64,000 nucleotides of DNA from Bufo bufo (GCF_905171765.1 NC_053395.1:185150156-185214155), one strand, 5' to 3'; counted from the first letter of the stretch, positions 34,370 through 47,364 are shown. Numbers and translations: made by a program. The notes: generated from the letters alone by a model not told the origin.

Positions 34370-34857
34370 GGCTACTTTCACACTCGCGTTTTGTGCGGAT
34401 CCGTCTTGTATCTGCACAGACGGATCCGCACGAATAATGCAAACGCCTGTATCTGTTAATAACGGATCCGTTTGCATTATTCATAAAAAAAAAAAGTCTA
34501 AGTCAAAACGGATCCGTCTTGACTTACATTGAAAGTCAATGGGGGACGGATCCGTTTTCAATTGCACCATATTGTGTCAGTGAAAAACGGATCCGTCCCC
34601 ATTGACTTACATTGTAAGTCTAGACGGATCCGTTTGCCTCTGCATAGTCAGACGGTCACCAAAACGCTGCAAGCTGCGTTTTAGCGACCGTCTAAAAAAC
34701 GCAACAGAGACCAAACACAGCCAAATTGATGCATTCTGAACGGATCCTTATCCATTCAGAATGCATCGGGGCTGAACTGATCCGTTTTGGGGCCGCTTGT
34801 GAGAGCCCTGAAACGTATCTCACAAGCGGACCCAGAAACGCCAGTGTGAAAGTAGCC
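34370..34857. mobile_element. PIF/Harbinger-like MITE rich in GGATCCG words
   Basis: GGCTACTTTCACACTCGCG and CCAGTGTGAAAGTAGCC are inverted ends flanked by TTA at 34367-34369 and 34858-34860. It is a close relative of the element at 15091-15588, with the same order of ACGGATCCG stems. Confidence 0.85.
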
Positions 34858-34860
34858 TTA

Positions 34861-36028
34861 GACATATGCACGCTTATCAATGTGCTGGAATTGTAAGACT
34901 GATGTAAGTTTTTATTTTTATTTTGGTATTTTGCAGATTTTTTGTGTTAATGTTTTTTTTCATGTTACTTATATAGTGAATTATGAAATTCACTACAAAG
35001 CTTTATTTTTCTCAGTCATTTTTTGCATTGTGTGAGTTTTTAGCATTTTTGGTGCAGCATGCTCAAGGTATGGCCTTTTTCTGATAGAAATCTGTGAGTT
35101 GAAAAACTCCCCTGAAAAAAGGCTGTTTAAAAAAACACAAACTGTAAAACATGCGTGGTGTTTTTTTTTTTACCACAAAAATAGGAAAACCATTCAATGA
35201 GAGACATTTATCAAGACTGACGTACACATGGGCAGATTGGGAAGTTAAAGTGGCCCTGGGATAAAAACTTAGTGGCCCCATGTTGTAGGCAGGTCCAAAT
35301 TGACATAAAGCGGGGCAACAGAAATAGGCATGTCAAGCAATACCATAGAGCATAACAAAATACCGCCCCAGCAGAACCAAATACCATAGTGCAGTACAAA
35401 ATACTCCCTCATCAGAACCAGATACCATAGTGCAGTACAAAATTCGGCCTACAGAGAGCATCAGATCTTTATGTACCTGGCTGGCGCCCAAGACGAGGAC
35501 TTGTGTGGCCCTCTGGGCATCAGCCCCCCAGGAAATTTCCCTGTAGGGTCTATGGCCAGTCCGCCCATGGACGTACCCATACACCAGTCTCGATTTCCCT
35601 GTGCTGGCATGAGATGCACCTAATTTTTTAAGAGACAGATACCTCTTAATAAATTAGTCTCATCTCTGGCACTCCGTGTGCCAGAAACTGAAGTCTACAG
35701 AAACTGGCGAAAGTTATAGTAAATCCGGAGGTCCTCATGAAGACCCGCCCCTTTTCTTTAGGCCCCACCCCTTTCCCAGCACTTTTGAAAAGTTGCAAGA
35801 AGCTCAAAAAGTGACAAATTATTACTCAACTATGAGTGTACCATAATTTGAGATTTTTAATTTTTTTTTACACCACAATAGTGGCGTAAATGCTTTAGTG
35901 AATGTCCCTCATTATGTTTGATGGAAGCCTGAGGCTGGTTTCACATATAGGGTGAAATTTATCAGTCTTGAGATCTCCTGTCCCATCAAAGCCTGCAATT
36001 AATTTATGACTTAGCACACACCTCGTCA
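34861..36028. other. Intron with repeat fragments
   Basis: Positions 35330-35440 hold three diverged tandem units marked by ATACCATAG followed by AGCATAACAAAATAC or GCAGTACAAAATAC. The rest has no nameable feature. Confidence 0.35.
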
Positions 36029-36031
36029 TAA

Positions 36032-36701
36032 GGCCCCTTTCACACGGGCGAGTATTCCGCGCGGGTGCAATGCGTGAGTTGAATCCGGACCCATTCATTT
36101 CTATGGGGCTGTGCACATGAGCGGTGATTTTCACACATCACTTGTGCGTTGCGTGAAAATCGTACCAAGCTCTATATTGTGCGTTTTTCACGCAACGCAG
36201 GCCCCATAGAAGTGAATGGGGCTGCGTGAAAATCGCAAGCATCCGCAAGCAAGTGCGGATGCGGTGCGATTTTCATGCATGGTTGCTAGGTGACGATCGG
36301 GATGGAGACCCGATCATTATTATTTTCCCTTATAACATGGTTTTTACAGAATGCTAAGTAAATTAGGGATGGAGGGGTTAAAAAAAATAAATAAATAATT
36401 AAACTCACCTCATCCACTTGTTCGCGCAGCCCGGCTTGTCTTCATTCTTAATAATAAAATCTACAGAATACCTAACCCAAACCTGAACTTTAGTGAAGAA
36501 GTCCGGGTTTGGGTCTGGGTACCACATTCAGTTTTTTCTCACGCACGTGCAAAATGCATTGCACTCGCGCGGAAAAAACTGAAGAACGCAACGCAATTGC
36601 AAACAAAACTCACCCCACTCGCAGGCAAAATCACACGATTTTCCCGTGACGCACCCGCATCCTATCCGGCCCTCACACGCGACACCCGTGTGAAAGTGGC
36701 C
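36032..36701. mobile_element. PIF/Harbinger-like element (TAA target)
   Basis: GGCCCCTTTCACACGGGCG and CACCCGTGTGAAAGTGGCC are inverted ends flanked by TAA at 36029-36031 and 36702-36704. The interior is related to 26092-26833 (TTTTCACGCAACGCAGGCCC near 36187). Confidence 0.85.
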
Positions 36702-36815
36702 TAAATGTAAACACATTGGGGAGATTTGTCAAAACTGGTCTAAAAAAAAAAAAAACTGGCTTAGTTGCCCCTAGCAACCAATCAGATTCCAGCTTTCATT
36801 TTTCATAGCGTGTTT

Positions 36816-37751
36816 GGCCTCTTTCACACGGGCGTTGCGTGTGAGGGCCAGACAAGATGCGGGTGCGTTGCGGGAAAATGCGCGATTTTTCTGCGCGAGT
36901 GCGAAGCGTTTCTAATGTGTTTTGCACGTGCGTGAGAAAAATCGGCATGTTTGGTACCCAGACCCGAACCCGGAATTCTTCACATAAGTTCGGGTTTGGG
37001 ATCGGTGTTGTGTAGAATTTATTATTTTCCCTTATAACATGGTTAGTAAAATGTCCAATGAGGGGTTAAAAATAATAAACAAATTTAACTCACCCCATCC
37101 ACTTGATCGCGTAGCGGATCTCCTCTTCTTTCTACTTTCTTCAGGACCTGGCTAAAGGACCTTTGATGACATCACTGCGCTCATCACATGGTCCATCACC
37201 ATGGTGATGGACCATGTGATGAGCAAAGTGACGTCACCACAGGTCCTTTTCATCAAAAAAGAAAGAAGACATGCCAGGCTTGAGCGTTCAAGTGGTTTTT
37301 TTTACGCAGCCCCATTCACTTCTATGGGGCCTGCGTTGCGTGAAAAACGCATAACATAGAGCATGCTGCGATTTTCACGCAACGCACCAGTGATGGGTGA
37401 AAATCACTGCTCATGTGCACAGCCCCATTGGAGTGAATGGGTCCGGATTCAGTGCGGGTGTAATGCGTTTTCCTCACGCATCACCTTATGTGATGAGCGC
37501 AGTGACGTCACCAAAGGTCCTTTTCCTCCCAGGTCCTCAAAGAAGAAGACAGAAGAGAAGCCGGGCTGCGCGAAGTGGATGAGGTGAGTTAAAAAAAAAA
37601 AAATTTAACCCCTCCATCTCTAATTTACTTAGCATTCTGTATTAAGAATGCTATTATTTTTCCTTATAACCATGTTATAAGGGAAAATAATAAAATCTAC
37701 ACAACACTGATCCCAAACCCACATCTTGTCCGGCCCTCACACGCGACGGCC
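36816..37751. mobile_element. PIF/Harbinger-like element, right end shortened
   Basis: The left end is GGCCTCTTTCACACGGGCG. The right end is GGCCCTCACACGCGACGGCC followed by TAA (37752-37754), which corresponds to the left end with its outer CACACGGG part deleted. Two CRE palindromes occur inside (37229-37236, 37503-37510). Just before it (36718-36810) is a cut-off piece of the AGATTTATCAAA-type MITE seen whole at 50377-50549. Confidence 0.65.
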
Positions 37752-38485
37752 TAAGGGTCTCGGTCATTTCTGCCTTAGGGCTCTGTGCCTGCATTGTGGA
37801 CCGCAAACGGCAGGTCCACGATATTAAGGCACTGGCTATGTGCACTCTGTGGTGCAGATGCAGATCCGCAAGATATGGTCAAAGATAGGATATGTTGTAT
37901 CTTTTGCACTAAGAAGCGCTTCCGTGGGCTTTCGCGTCCGTGGCTCCACACAGCAAAAGATAAGACATGTTCTGTTTTTTGCCGTATCATGCAGATTGTG
38001 GACCCATTCAGGTCAATAGGTCTGCATCCACAGCACGGAGTGCACATGGCCAGTGCCCATGCATTGCAGCCCTTATGTTCATCTGCATAAGACCTTACAC
38101 AAAAGAGAACTTTTAAATGTGGCCATTCAGAATGTATTTGTTGCTCTGTTATTAATGTTTCATGGTCGTTTGCATCCTGTGTAATTGATAGGAGATACAA
38201 CATGGGCCTGTACGCTAAGATGTTGTATACCTGATTATGTGTAGATTCTATTTCAGATGTATGTAAAGACCAAGCCATACTGAAAAATGTATCTGCTGTT
38301 TCTTTACATTTTTTGCAAGTTCATCACAAGAATGTATCTAGTGTGCAGGCAATTGCGCAGGTTTCCTGACCACCAAGAAGTGGCGATTATCAAAGAAAAC
38401 TTTTTGAGACCACTTGGTTATTTCTGTAGAAAACCTGCTCCCCCTTAGGTCTCAATTTAAAAAAGGACTTGATTCTGCATCTTTA

Positions 38486-38753
38486 GACCTCATACACATG
38501 ACATGGTTTGGGTCTGCATCCGAGCCACGTTTTTTGGGGGTTGAATGCGGACCCATTCACTTCCGTCTGTTCCACGCCCCTGCAAAATATAATAGAACAT
38601 GTCCTATTCTTTTCCGTATCATAGACAAGGATAGGACTGCTCTATTGAGGGCTAGAGATCCATTAAGCAAAATGCAGAACACACATGGCCGGTATCAGCG
38701 TCTTGTGGATCAGCAATTTGCAAACCGCAAAACATGGTCGTGTGCATGAAGCC
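38486..38753. mobile_element. PIF/Harbinger-like MITE (TTA target)
   Basis: GACCTCATACACATGAC and GTCGTGTGCATGAAGCC are inverted ends flanked by TTA at 38483-38485 and 38754-38756. Confidence 0.75.
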
Positions 38754-38756
38754 TTA

Positions 38757-41098
38757 GATTGTCTCTTATTTATTCAGGTGGATTTCATTCCTGATTTTAA
38801 ATGTCGCATGTTATTTCAGGAGCGCCTGCGTTAGCAATTGTTTCCTTTCTACATCCTCCTAGTTTAGCATGTGTTTTATGTCATGACTTAGACCTTGTAG
38901 CTGGTCAAAACGCGTCAACATTTCATGCCTCCTGTTTTGGATTTTATGTGATTTGCAATAAAGACTTCAAGATATTTGGATGCTGGACTTCTCTACGTGT
39001 CTTATCTTCAGTGGTGTTTCCTGCACGTCCATGCATCCCTCGTGGCTGGTGAGCAGGTCTTTATTTTTATGCAGTATACATTGTTTTACAATAGAGTCAA
39101 TGGCAGATGACTGCAGCTCTATAGGAATACGGTTGCATATGTCTATGGCATATGTTCAGAAGCACTCTTCAAATATGTATGCCAAAAGTAAAGCCTCAAC
39201 CCTGATGTGAACAGACCCTAACAGACATCACTGAAATTGCTGAGAGTTCTTCATAACACCAGTGCTTGTTCCTATGAGATTATTGATACGTCTGCCCTGT
39301 TATTAGCAGGGAATTATAAAAGCGTCGCTCAGGTATTAGAAATTGTTTTATTATCACGCCCCGTGTCAGTAAAAATAACAGAAAATTGATTTGATGTTTT
39401 GAGCTGTGTATTATTCTTCCTCTTTCATCAGTCTGTAGAATTAATAGATTTTTTTTCATCATTCACATGGGAAAATGGTCAGGAAACTCATCTGCTCTGT
39501 AGTAGCTGAATTAAGACACTAGGGAGCTGGTTTGACAGAAGAAGCACTCTAGTCACACAACACCAAATACCTCCATACCAGAATCAACTCCGTGGCTTTA
39601 CTAGAAAGGTGGAGAAGAAAAAATGGAGCAGGAGTGAGGGGGGGGGGGCGATCAGTTCCACGAGGAGTACTAATTTGAATGCAGAAATACGGATAAACAC
39701 TAAAGGCTAACTGAGAGCAGTCTAAAAATTGTGACAGATTTGCACTAACTGGAGCAGAAATAAAAATGACCATCAGTGACCAGATCGGGGATTAATCTAA
39801 GGGCTCCACCTCTGAAGCTGAGCGTTCCCAGCAGCTACAGTGAAGAAAGATATAGCGAGAGTTTACAAGCGGCTCTGCGCCAGTTTTCTTGCATACAAAA
39901 GGTGCAGATTTTTTAGCAAACCATGTTTGGGCAATAATTTGCACCTTTTTGTAATCCCCCCCCCCCACACCACTTTTTGACAATAATAATGGGTGGAGTT
40001 TAGCAGGATGGGGCATGGCCCATCAGATTTATCATAAATGGTAATTTATCGTGCAAATTATTTGTTTTTCTGGCTCATACACTTTTTCAAGTGGTGTTTG
40101 CTTTTTAATACATTTGGTGCAACTTCATATAATCAGCGTACTTCAAATAAAGATCAGAGTACAAAAACACTCCTCTTAATAATTTACAGACTGCCATAAA
40201 ATTGGCCTGCAGGTGTAGTTGCTGGGTGTTTGAAATGTTCTGCAGCTCTGGAGGAAATCATAGGAATACTCCAGCGGCTAAGGGCTCCTGCACATGGCTG
40301 AAATGTGTCCAGCAATGGACAGGGAGCGGATTGGACATTGACTCTACAGGGAGAAATCCCTGTTAGTTGGTCAGGTAATGGCTACCCTATCACAGGGTAG
40401 GTCATCAATATCTGATCGGCGGTGGTCCGAGACCCCCACCGATCAGCTGTTTGAAGAGGAGGTGACGATGCATGCGAGCACTCTTCATTACACTGCCCTT
40501 AATCTCCTTTGCAGTGGCAGCGTAGTGTAATTGAATGGAATGAGTACTGGTAATTACACTGCGCCTTCAAGACAACGGGCAGTGTAATGAAGAGGAAGCA
40601 GCACTCAAATGAAGCGTTGCATCCTCTTCTGCCCAAAACACATCAGCATAACATTTTGACAGGCTTCCTGGTTACAAACAGCTGTAATTTACTCTGAAAC
40701 GCTGTGGAGCGTTTCAGAGAAAACACAGTCTACAAACGAGATGATAATGGGGAGAAGAGTCATGGGGGCCGCTCCCACACTGGCTTTCCCCTGCCCTCCT
40801 CAATTTGATAGACAGGTTTCTCCCTATACACAGTAAAGGAAAGACCAGTTAATCAAGTTAAGCTGAGAGGGAGGAAGCTATTGGGGGGGCCACTGTGAGT
40901 TTCCCCACTCATTTTTAAACCAGGTTTCTCTGAAGCCCTGCAGCACTTCCAAGAAAGCATAGTCGTTTTTAACTTGGGAGCCTGTCAGTGTTTCAAGCTG
41001 CCACAGTTTAGACAGCATGAAGCTGTTGACAGGTTCCTTTAAGAATCTAATAGTGCTTCCAGGAGCGCAGACACAGGTTAGAATAGTGATTCTCTTTG
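38757..41098. other. Intron with scattered repeat fragments
   Basis: Positions about 40375-40640 contain an inverted repeat of the GGTCATCAATATCTGATCGG type with GACCCCCACCGATCAGCTG, known here also at 23490-23560 and 49680-49740. The remainder shows no exons and no complete elements. Confidence 0.35.
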
Positions 41099-41106
41099 TT
41101 GCTAAG

Positions 41107-41237
41107 TAGTGTTGAGCGAACTTCTATTTTCAAGTTTGACGTAAGTTATGGTTCGTGGTAGCGGAATCCATAACGGAATTCTTAGATAACCCGAACCTTG
41201 TACGCCAAACTTGAAAACAGAAGTTCACTCGTCCCTA
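41107..41237. mobile_element. hAT-type mini-MITE, 131 bp
   Basis: TAGTGTTGAGCGAACTTCT and AGAAGTTCACTCGTCCCTA are imperfect inverted ends with the exact 8-bp duplication TTGCTAAG at 41099-41106 and 41238-41245. Short arms pair around CAAGTTTGACGTAAG and CGCCAAACTTG. Confidence 0.9.
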
Positions 41238-41506
41238 TTGCTAAGCCAAGCAACCCCATTAAAATCGCAACATAAGGATGGTGGGAGTACACCCAAGAGC
41301 AGCTCTTCAGCTGTTTTCAGTTGCTTCCATTGTATGCAATTTTTTTTTTAGTTTTGTGTAGAGTCACAGGTTGTGGAGGATAGCGTCCAAGTGACAAGAT
41401 GTAAACCCTCCCAGATATACATACCCATGGTTGAAAACCTTAGAATTATGGCAGCTGAAGCATCAAGCATAACATCATGGCCGCCAGTTTGGCATCACTG
41501 TCTTAG

Positions 41507-42716
41507 AAGGTGCATTAGGAAAGTCTTAATACCCTTTCGCTTTTTTCACATTTTGTTATGTTGCTGCCTTGTGCTAAGATAAAAAAATAAATCTAATATT
41601 TCTGCACTCAATGCCCATAATGACAGTGAAAACAAAATGTTCAAAAGTTTTCAATAAATTAGCAAAAGAAAAACAAAAATCTTACATTGACATAACTATT
41701 CAGACCCTTTACTCAGGACTTAGTTGAAGCACCTTTGCCAGCGATTGCAGCCTCCAGTCTTCTTAGGCATAATGCCGCAAGGCTTACACACCTGGATTTG
41801 GGGATTTTCTGCCATTCTTTTCTCCAGATCCTCTCAAGCTCTGTCAGGTTGGATGGTAACCATCTGTAGACAGCTATTTTCAGGTCTCTCCAGAGATGTT
41901 CCATTTGGGTTAAAGTCAGGGCTGTGGGTGGACCACTCAAGGACATTCACAGAGTTGTCCCTAAGCCACTCCTGTTTTGTCTTGGCTGTGTGCTTAGGGT
42001 CATTGTCTTGTTGGAAGGTGAACATTCGGCCCAGTCTGAAGTCCAGAACATTCAGAATATCTCTGTACTTTACTCCATTCAGTTTTCCCTCAACCCTGAC
42101 CAGTCTCCCCGTCCCAGGCTGCTGAAAAACACCCCCACAGTATGATGCTGCCACAACTATGCTTCACTTTAGGGATGGTTGTCTCCAGATGCCTGGTTGT
42201 CTCCAGATATAAATCTTAGAATTGAGTCCAAAAAGTTCAGTCTTAGTTTCATCAGACCAGAGAATATTGTTTCACACTGTCTGAGAGTCCTTTAGGTGCC
42301 TTTTTCTTGCAAACTTTAATGTGAGGAGAGGATTCATTCTGGCCACTTATAAAGTCCATATTGGTGGAGGCTGCAGTGATGTTTGACCTTCTGGAAGTTT
42401 CTCATTTGCACACAGGATCTTCGGAGCTCAGCCAGAGTGACCATTGGTTGTTGGTCACCTCTCTTACCAAGGCACTTTTCTCCTAATTTTATTTAGTTTC
42501 AGCCGGCTCTAGGAAGAGTCCTGGTTGTTCCAAACTTCCATTTAAGAATTATGGAGGCCACTGTGCTCTCGGGACCTTTTTAGTGCAGCAGAATGTTTTG
42601 GCCCCTTCTTCAGATCCGTGCTTCCTCACAATCCTGTCTCTGAGCTCTACAGGCAGTTCTTTCCTCCTCATGACTTGGTTCTTGCTTTGAAATGCATTGT
42701 CAGCTGTGATACCCTT
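41507..42716 (-). pseudogene. Tc1-like transposon with decayed transposase
   Basis: On the minus strand a Tc1-like transposase is spread over broken frames. The stretch 41834-42154 reads VFQQPGTGRLVRVEGKLNG, then LGRMFTFQQDNDPKHTAKT, which holds the second catalytic Asp in the DNDPKH motif. It continues with SPDFNPNGTSLERP and, after a frameshift, with MEHLWRDLKIAVYRWLPSNL (41713-41946). N-terminal parts continue to about 42700. The left end of the element (TGCATTAGGAAAGTCTTAAT at 41510) is the outer terminal repeat; the other end is lost at the Harbinger-like fragment near 42749. It is inactive. Confidence 0.85.
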
Positions 42717-42748
42717 AGCACTCCAGCTGCTGTGCTCAGCTGTTCCTC

Positions 42749-42894
42749 TAAGGCCTCATGCACACGACCGTGCTGTTTTTTTGCAGACCGCAAACTGCGG
42801 GTGTGCGCGCGATCACTGCAGGGGCCCGGCAGTCCGTGGTAGCCGGGCCCCTGCTGTATCCACCGGCATCGCTGTAAAAGCCGATGCCGGCGGA
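42749..42894. mobile_element. Harbinger-like fragment, left end only
   Basis: TAA (42746-42748 region) followed by GGCCTCATGCACACGACCG is a family end. The matching right end is absent; the fragment runs into the piggyBac-type element at 42899. A strong stem GGGGCCCGGC / GCCGGGCCCC lies at 42821-42852. Confidence 0.55.
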
Positions 42895-42898
42895 TTAA

Positions 42899-45047
42899 CC
42901 CCTTCTATGCCGCGGTCCGCGCTGACCGCAACATAGAAGAGGTTTGTGTCAGATGAACGATCGCATCGAGTCCCCGCGCTGCTGTGGCGGGGACCCGATG
43001 CGACACAAGGCAGCCCGCTGCCATGCAGAGGCTGCCCAATGCCTTGTACAGCATCGGGAACTGCCTTCTACGGGAGCCGAGTAGATCCAGCCTCAGGCTG
43101 GGTCTCCTAGGCAACCTGTTAGTGTATGACTCAGTGTCATACACTAACCGGCAATGCATTACAATACAGATGTATTGTAATGCATTGCAGAGGGGATCAG
43201 ACCCCCAAAAGTGAATGTCATAAATAAAGTAAAGTAAAAAAAAAGTGCTTTTAATAAAATAATTAAAGTAATAAAATTAATAAAGTAAAAAAGAAAAAAA
43301 ACGCCCCTTTCCCCTTATTTTATAATAAATAACAGAAAAAAACGCACATATTAGGTATCGCCGCGTCCGTAATGACCAGCTCTATAAATATATCACATGA
43401 TCCACCCTGTCCGATAATCACCATAAAAAATAAAATAAAAACGGTGTAAAAAAAAAACCAATTTTTGTCACCTTACATCACAAAAAGTGCAACACCAAGC
43501 GATCAAAAAGGCGTTTGCCCCACAAAATGGTATCAATAAAACCGTCACCTCATCCTAGAAAAAATGAGCCCCTACCTAAGACAATCGCCTGAAAAATTAT
43601 AAAACTATAACTCTCAGAACATGGAGACACTAAAACATCATTTTTTTTGTTTCAAAACTGCTATTATTGTGCTAAAGTAAAAAAAAAATAAAAAAAGTTT
43701 ACATATTAGGTATCGCCACGTCCGTAACAAACAGCTCTATAAAAATATCACATGACCTTATCAATCAGACCGTCACCTCATCCCGCAAAAAATGAGACCC
43801 TACCTGAGAGAATCGGTCAAAAAATAAAAAAGATATGGCGCTCAGACTATGAGACACTAAAATATCATTATTTCGGTTTCAAAAATGCTATTATTGTGTA
43901 AAACTTAAATAAATAAGAAAAAGTAGACATATTAGGTATTGCGTAACAATCTGCTCTATAAAAAACTCACATTACCTAATCCCTTAAGGTAAACGCTGTA
44001 AAAATAAAAAATTTAAACGGTGCCAAAACATCAATTTTTTTGTTACCTTGCCTCACAAAAAAACGTAATATAGAGCAATAAAAAAAATCATATGTACCCC
44101 AAAATAGTACCAATAAAACTGGCACCTTATCCCGTAGTTTCCAAAATGTGGTCACTTTTTTGAGTTTCTACTGTAGGGGTGCATCAGGGGGCTTTCAAAT
44201 GGGACATGGCATCTAAAAACCAGTTCAGCGAAATTTGCCTTCCAAAAACCATATGGCGTTCCTTTCCTTCTGCTCCCTGCCGTGTCCCCGTACAGCAGTT
44301 TACGATCACATATGGGGTGTTTCTGTAAACCGCAGAATCAGGGTAATAAATATTGCGTTTTATTTGGCTGTTAACCCTTGCTTTGCTACTGGGAAAAAAT
44401 GGATTCAAATGTAAAATCTGCCAAAAAAGTGAAATTCTGAAATTTCATCTCCATTTTCCATCAATTCTTGTGGAACACCTAAAGGGTTAACAAAGTTTGT
44501 AAAAATCAGTTTTGTATACCTTGAGGGGTGTAGTTTCTAAAATGGGGTCAGTTTTGGGTGGTTTCTATTATGTAAGCCTCACAAAGTGACTTCAGACCTG
44601 AACTGGTCCTTAAAAAGTGGGTTTTGGAAATTTTCCGAAAAATTTCAAGATTTCTTGAAAGATACTTCTAAGCCTTCTAACGTCCCCAAAAAATAAAATG
44701 CCATTTTCAAAATGATCCAAACATGAAGTAGACATATGGGAAATGTAAAGTAATTACTATTTTTGAAGGTATTACTATCTATTATAAAAGTAGAGAAATT
44801 GAAATTTGAAAATTTGCTAATTTTTTTAAAATTTTGGGTTAATTTGGTATTTTTTTTATGAATAAAAATGTTTTTTTTTTACTTATTTTTACCACTGTCA
44901 TGAAGTACAATATGTGACGAGAAAACAATCTCAGAATGGCCTGTATAAGTAAAAGCGTTTTAAAGTTATCACCACATAAAGCGACATGTTAGATTTGCAA
45001 AAAATGGCCTGGGCAGGAAGGTGAAAACAGGCCCGGGGTTGAAGGGG
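42899..45047. mobile_element. Nonautonomous piggyBac-type element, 2.15 kb
   Basis: CCCCTTCTATGCCGCGG follows TTAA (42895-42898) and GGCCCGGGGTTGAAGGGG precedes TTAA (45048-45051). From 43330 on it matches the 3' modules of the piggyBac element at 3491-7875 in the same order (ATTAGGTATCGCCGCGTCCG at 43351; ACATATGGGGTGTTTCTGTA near 44308; AAAAAGTGGGTTTTGGAAAT near 44611). The transposase is entirely missing, so it is a deletion derivative. Confidence 0.85.
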
Positions 45048-45226
45048 TTAAATGCAGGTAGGTAACATACATATCCAATAATTGCTCCCAGGGAAAAGTA
45101 TGGTCCCTATGGGAAGCAACAGCAACAAATCTGATTCTGTTATTTGGGAGAAGTGAGGAGGTGACATGAATATTGCTTATCATGAACACTTTTTCATGTA
45201 GGTAGCATCTTTCACATTTACTTTAC

Positions 45227-45316
45227 CTCTCGGCTGTTTCCAGACTTCAAGTGATATCCAAAGACAAGTTCTAAATTCACTATCCTCTCTTCATCTTCAT
45301 TTTCAAAAGTAAGATC
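45227..45316 (-). CDS. Internal exon (exon B) of the unrecognised minus-strand gene
   Basis: On the minus strand an ATCTTTCAG acceptor ends at 45317 and the donor GAG|GTAAAG follows 45227. The 90-base exon is phase 0 at both ends and encodes 30 residues, starting with an acidic stretch (DLTFENEDEER) and continuing IVNLELVFGYHLKSGNSRE. The second half looks like the first strand of the beta-rich region carried on in exon C. It lies 16.8 kb after exon A and 19.2 kb before exon C. Confidence 0.75.
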
Positions 45317-45864
45317 CTGAAAGATAAATTACATCAGACCAAGGAGAACTTATGTTTAAAGCTCTCGGAGAGTTTAGCGCGGCTGCTGGAGGACAGGCTC
45401 AGAAACGTTTCTTAACGACTATTTTCTGTTCCTGAGCTGACACCACTGCTGGGGATAGATGCCTCCCACACACATGAATACTGGGAACAATGGCGTCAAA
45501 CCCCTAGGGCTTGTATGATGCTTTGCAAGTTACACTCATTCAAACTGCATTTTGCGCTCACGAATGTAAGGAATTGCTCAAAAGTATCCGTCACAAAAGC
45601 CCAGCTGGTTCCTGCACCATTTAAATGGACTGACATGACTCATTTATTAGGGAAATAAAATGATTTACTTAAAGGGAAATATTTGACCAAACGGCAGTTT
45701 TGATATCTCTGGTCTCTGTATACATCACTTAAACGGAGGTTTCTAATATTGAGAACCTGTCCCAGCAGGCATACTGTATGCTATGTGTCAGTCTACCCGC
45801 ACATAGACCTGACCACTGGACCCAAACCTGAGATATGAGCTCGTATTGATTTAGGGCTTTGTAA

Positions 45865-46365
45865 GGGTACTTTCACACTAGTGTTATTCTTTTCCGGTAT
45901 TAAAATCTGGTAAAGGGTCTCAATACTGGAAAAAAACACATCAGTTTTGTCCTAATGCATTCTGAATGCAAAGCAATTTGTTCAGTATGCATCAGGATGT
46001 CTTCTGTCCCTTGTACGGTATTTGGCCAAAATTCCGGAACAATACCGCACTTGCTGGATCCGGCATTAATTTCCATAAAGATGTATTAATGCCGGATCCG
46101 GTACCAAGTGTTCCGGAAATTGCCGCGTCGCCGGACCCGGTTTTCTGGTCTGCGCATGCACCGGGATATAGGAGGAGCTGGTTTCGCTTTTGATCTTTGA
46201 AAAAATTGAAATACCGGATCCGTTATTCCGGATGAGACGGATCCGCCGTCTAACGAATCCGGGTAAAAAAGGATATCAGTTTTCATACTGTTTGCTGGAT
46301 CCGGCAGGCAGTTTCGGCAACGGAACTGTCTGCCGGATTCTAACAACGCTAGTGTGAAAGTACCC
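45865..46365. mobile_element. PIF/Harbinger-like MITE (TAA target)
   Basis: GGGTACTTTCACACTAG and CTAGTGTGAAAGTACCC are exact inverted ends flanked by TAA at 45862-45864 and 46366-46368. The interior has GCCGGATCCGG-type stems. A partial relative is at 48285-48586. Confidence 0.85.
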
Positions 46366-46692
46366 TAAGTCTGTGTACAGAAGAAAGAAAAAAAATCATA
46401 ATTTCAGGGCTCCAGATGGCGACCAAAATGGTCGCCAATGCGACTTAGAATTTACAAATGGCGACAAGACTTTTTAGTCTTGTCGCCATTTGCGACTAGA
46501 CCCGCCGCCGCAGCTCTGCTCAATACAGCGGCAGGCACAGGAGCTGATGTTCTCAGCAGCGCAGGAGGAGTCTCTCCCTCCCCCCTGTGCTGCTGCTGTC
46601 CCCGCCGCTGCCAATAAGAAGAGACGGGAGGAGGAGGGGAGGGGCTGTGGCCACTGCGCCACCAATGAAGAAAACTGACCTGTCATACAAAT

Positions 46693-46882
46693 ACAGGAGG
46701 CGGGTGCCAGAATCAAATAGCCGGCACCCGACCTCTGTGACAGGGAGCTGCGATCAGCTGCAGTTGAGTTAACCCTTCAGGTGCGGTACCTGAGGGGTTA
46801 ATTGTAGCTGATCGCAGCCCCCTGTCACAAAGGTCGGGTGCCGGCTATTTGATTCCGGCACCCGCCTCCTGTATTTGTATAA
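46693..46882. repeat. Near-perfect palindrome
   Basis: ATACAAATACAGGAGGCGGG (46686) has its complement ending near 46880, and TAGCCGGCACCCGACCT near 46721 pairs with AGGTCGGGTGCCGGCTA near 46831. The centre lies around GGTACC near 46786. Each arm is about 90 bases with few mismatches. Confidence 0.85.
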
Positions 46883-46930
46883 GAAACGTTGGTGGCACAG
46901 TGCGGCCTTCCCCCCCTTCCCAGTATAATA

Positions 46931-47250
46931 AACATTGGTGGCTCAGTGGGAAGTGCCAATGAGGGTTAAAAATAATAAAAGAAAATTAACTCACCTCCTC
47001 CAGTTGATCGCATAGCTGCCGGTCTCCTGTACTTACTTCTTTCTTCAGGACCTGTGGTGACGTCACTGAGCTCATCACCATGGTAATGGATCATGTGATG
47101 AGCACAGTGACGTCACCACAGGTCCTGAAGAAAGAAGTAAGTACAGGAGACCGGCAGCTATGCGATCAACTGGAGGAGGCGAGTTAATTTTCTTTTATTA
47201 TTTTTAACCCTCATTGGCACTTCCCACTGAGCCACCAATGTTTATTATAC
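46931..47250. repeat. Near-perfect palindrome with CRE motif in each arm
   Basis: The sequence from AACATTGGTGGCTCAGTGGG (46931) to its complement near 47235 pairs almost base for base, with the centre near 47085 (ACCATGGTAATGGATCATG). Each arm carries TGACGTCA (47058-47065 and 47108-47115). Arms this similar could extrude as a cruciform. Confidence 0.85.
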
Positions 47251-47364
47251 TTGGGGGGGGGGGGGGGGGCACACTGTGCCACCAACGTTTCTTATACAAA
47301 TACAGGAGGCGGGTTAGGGTTGAGTAAATTATTTTTTTATTTTTTAACCCTCATTGGCACTGCC

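Noticed and set aside
37775..38278. 167-codon minus-strand open frame
   Set aside because: It runs through a Harbinger-like fragment and then unrelated intron; no splice sites or protein-like domain support it.
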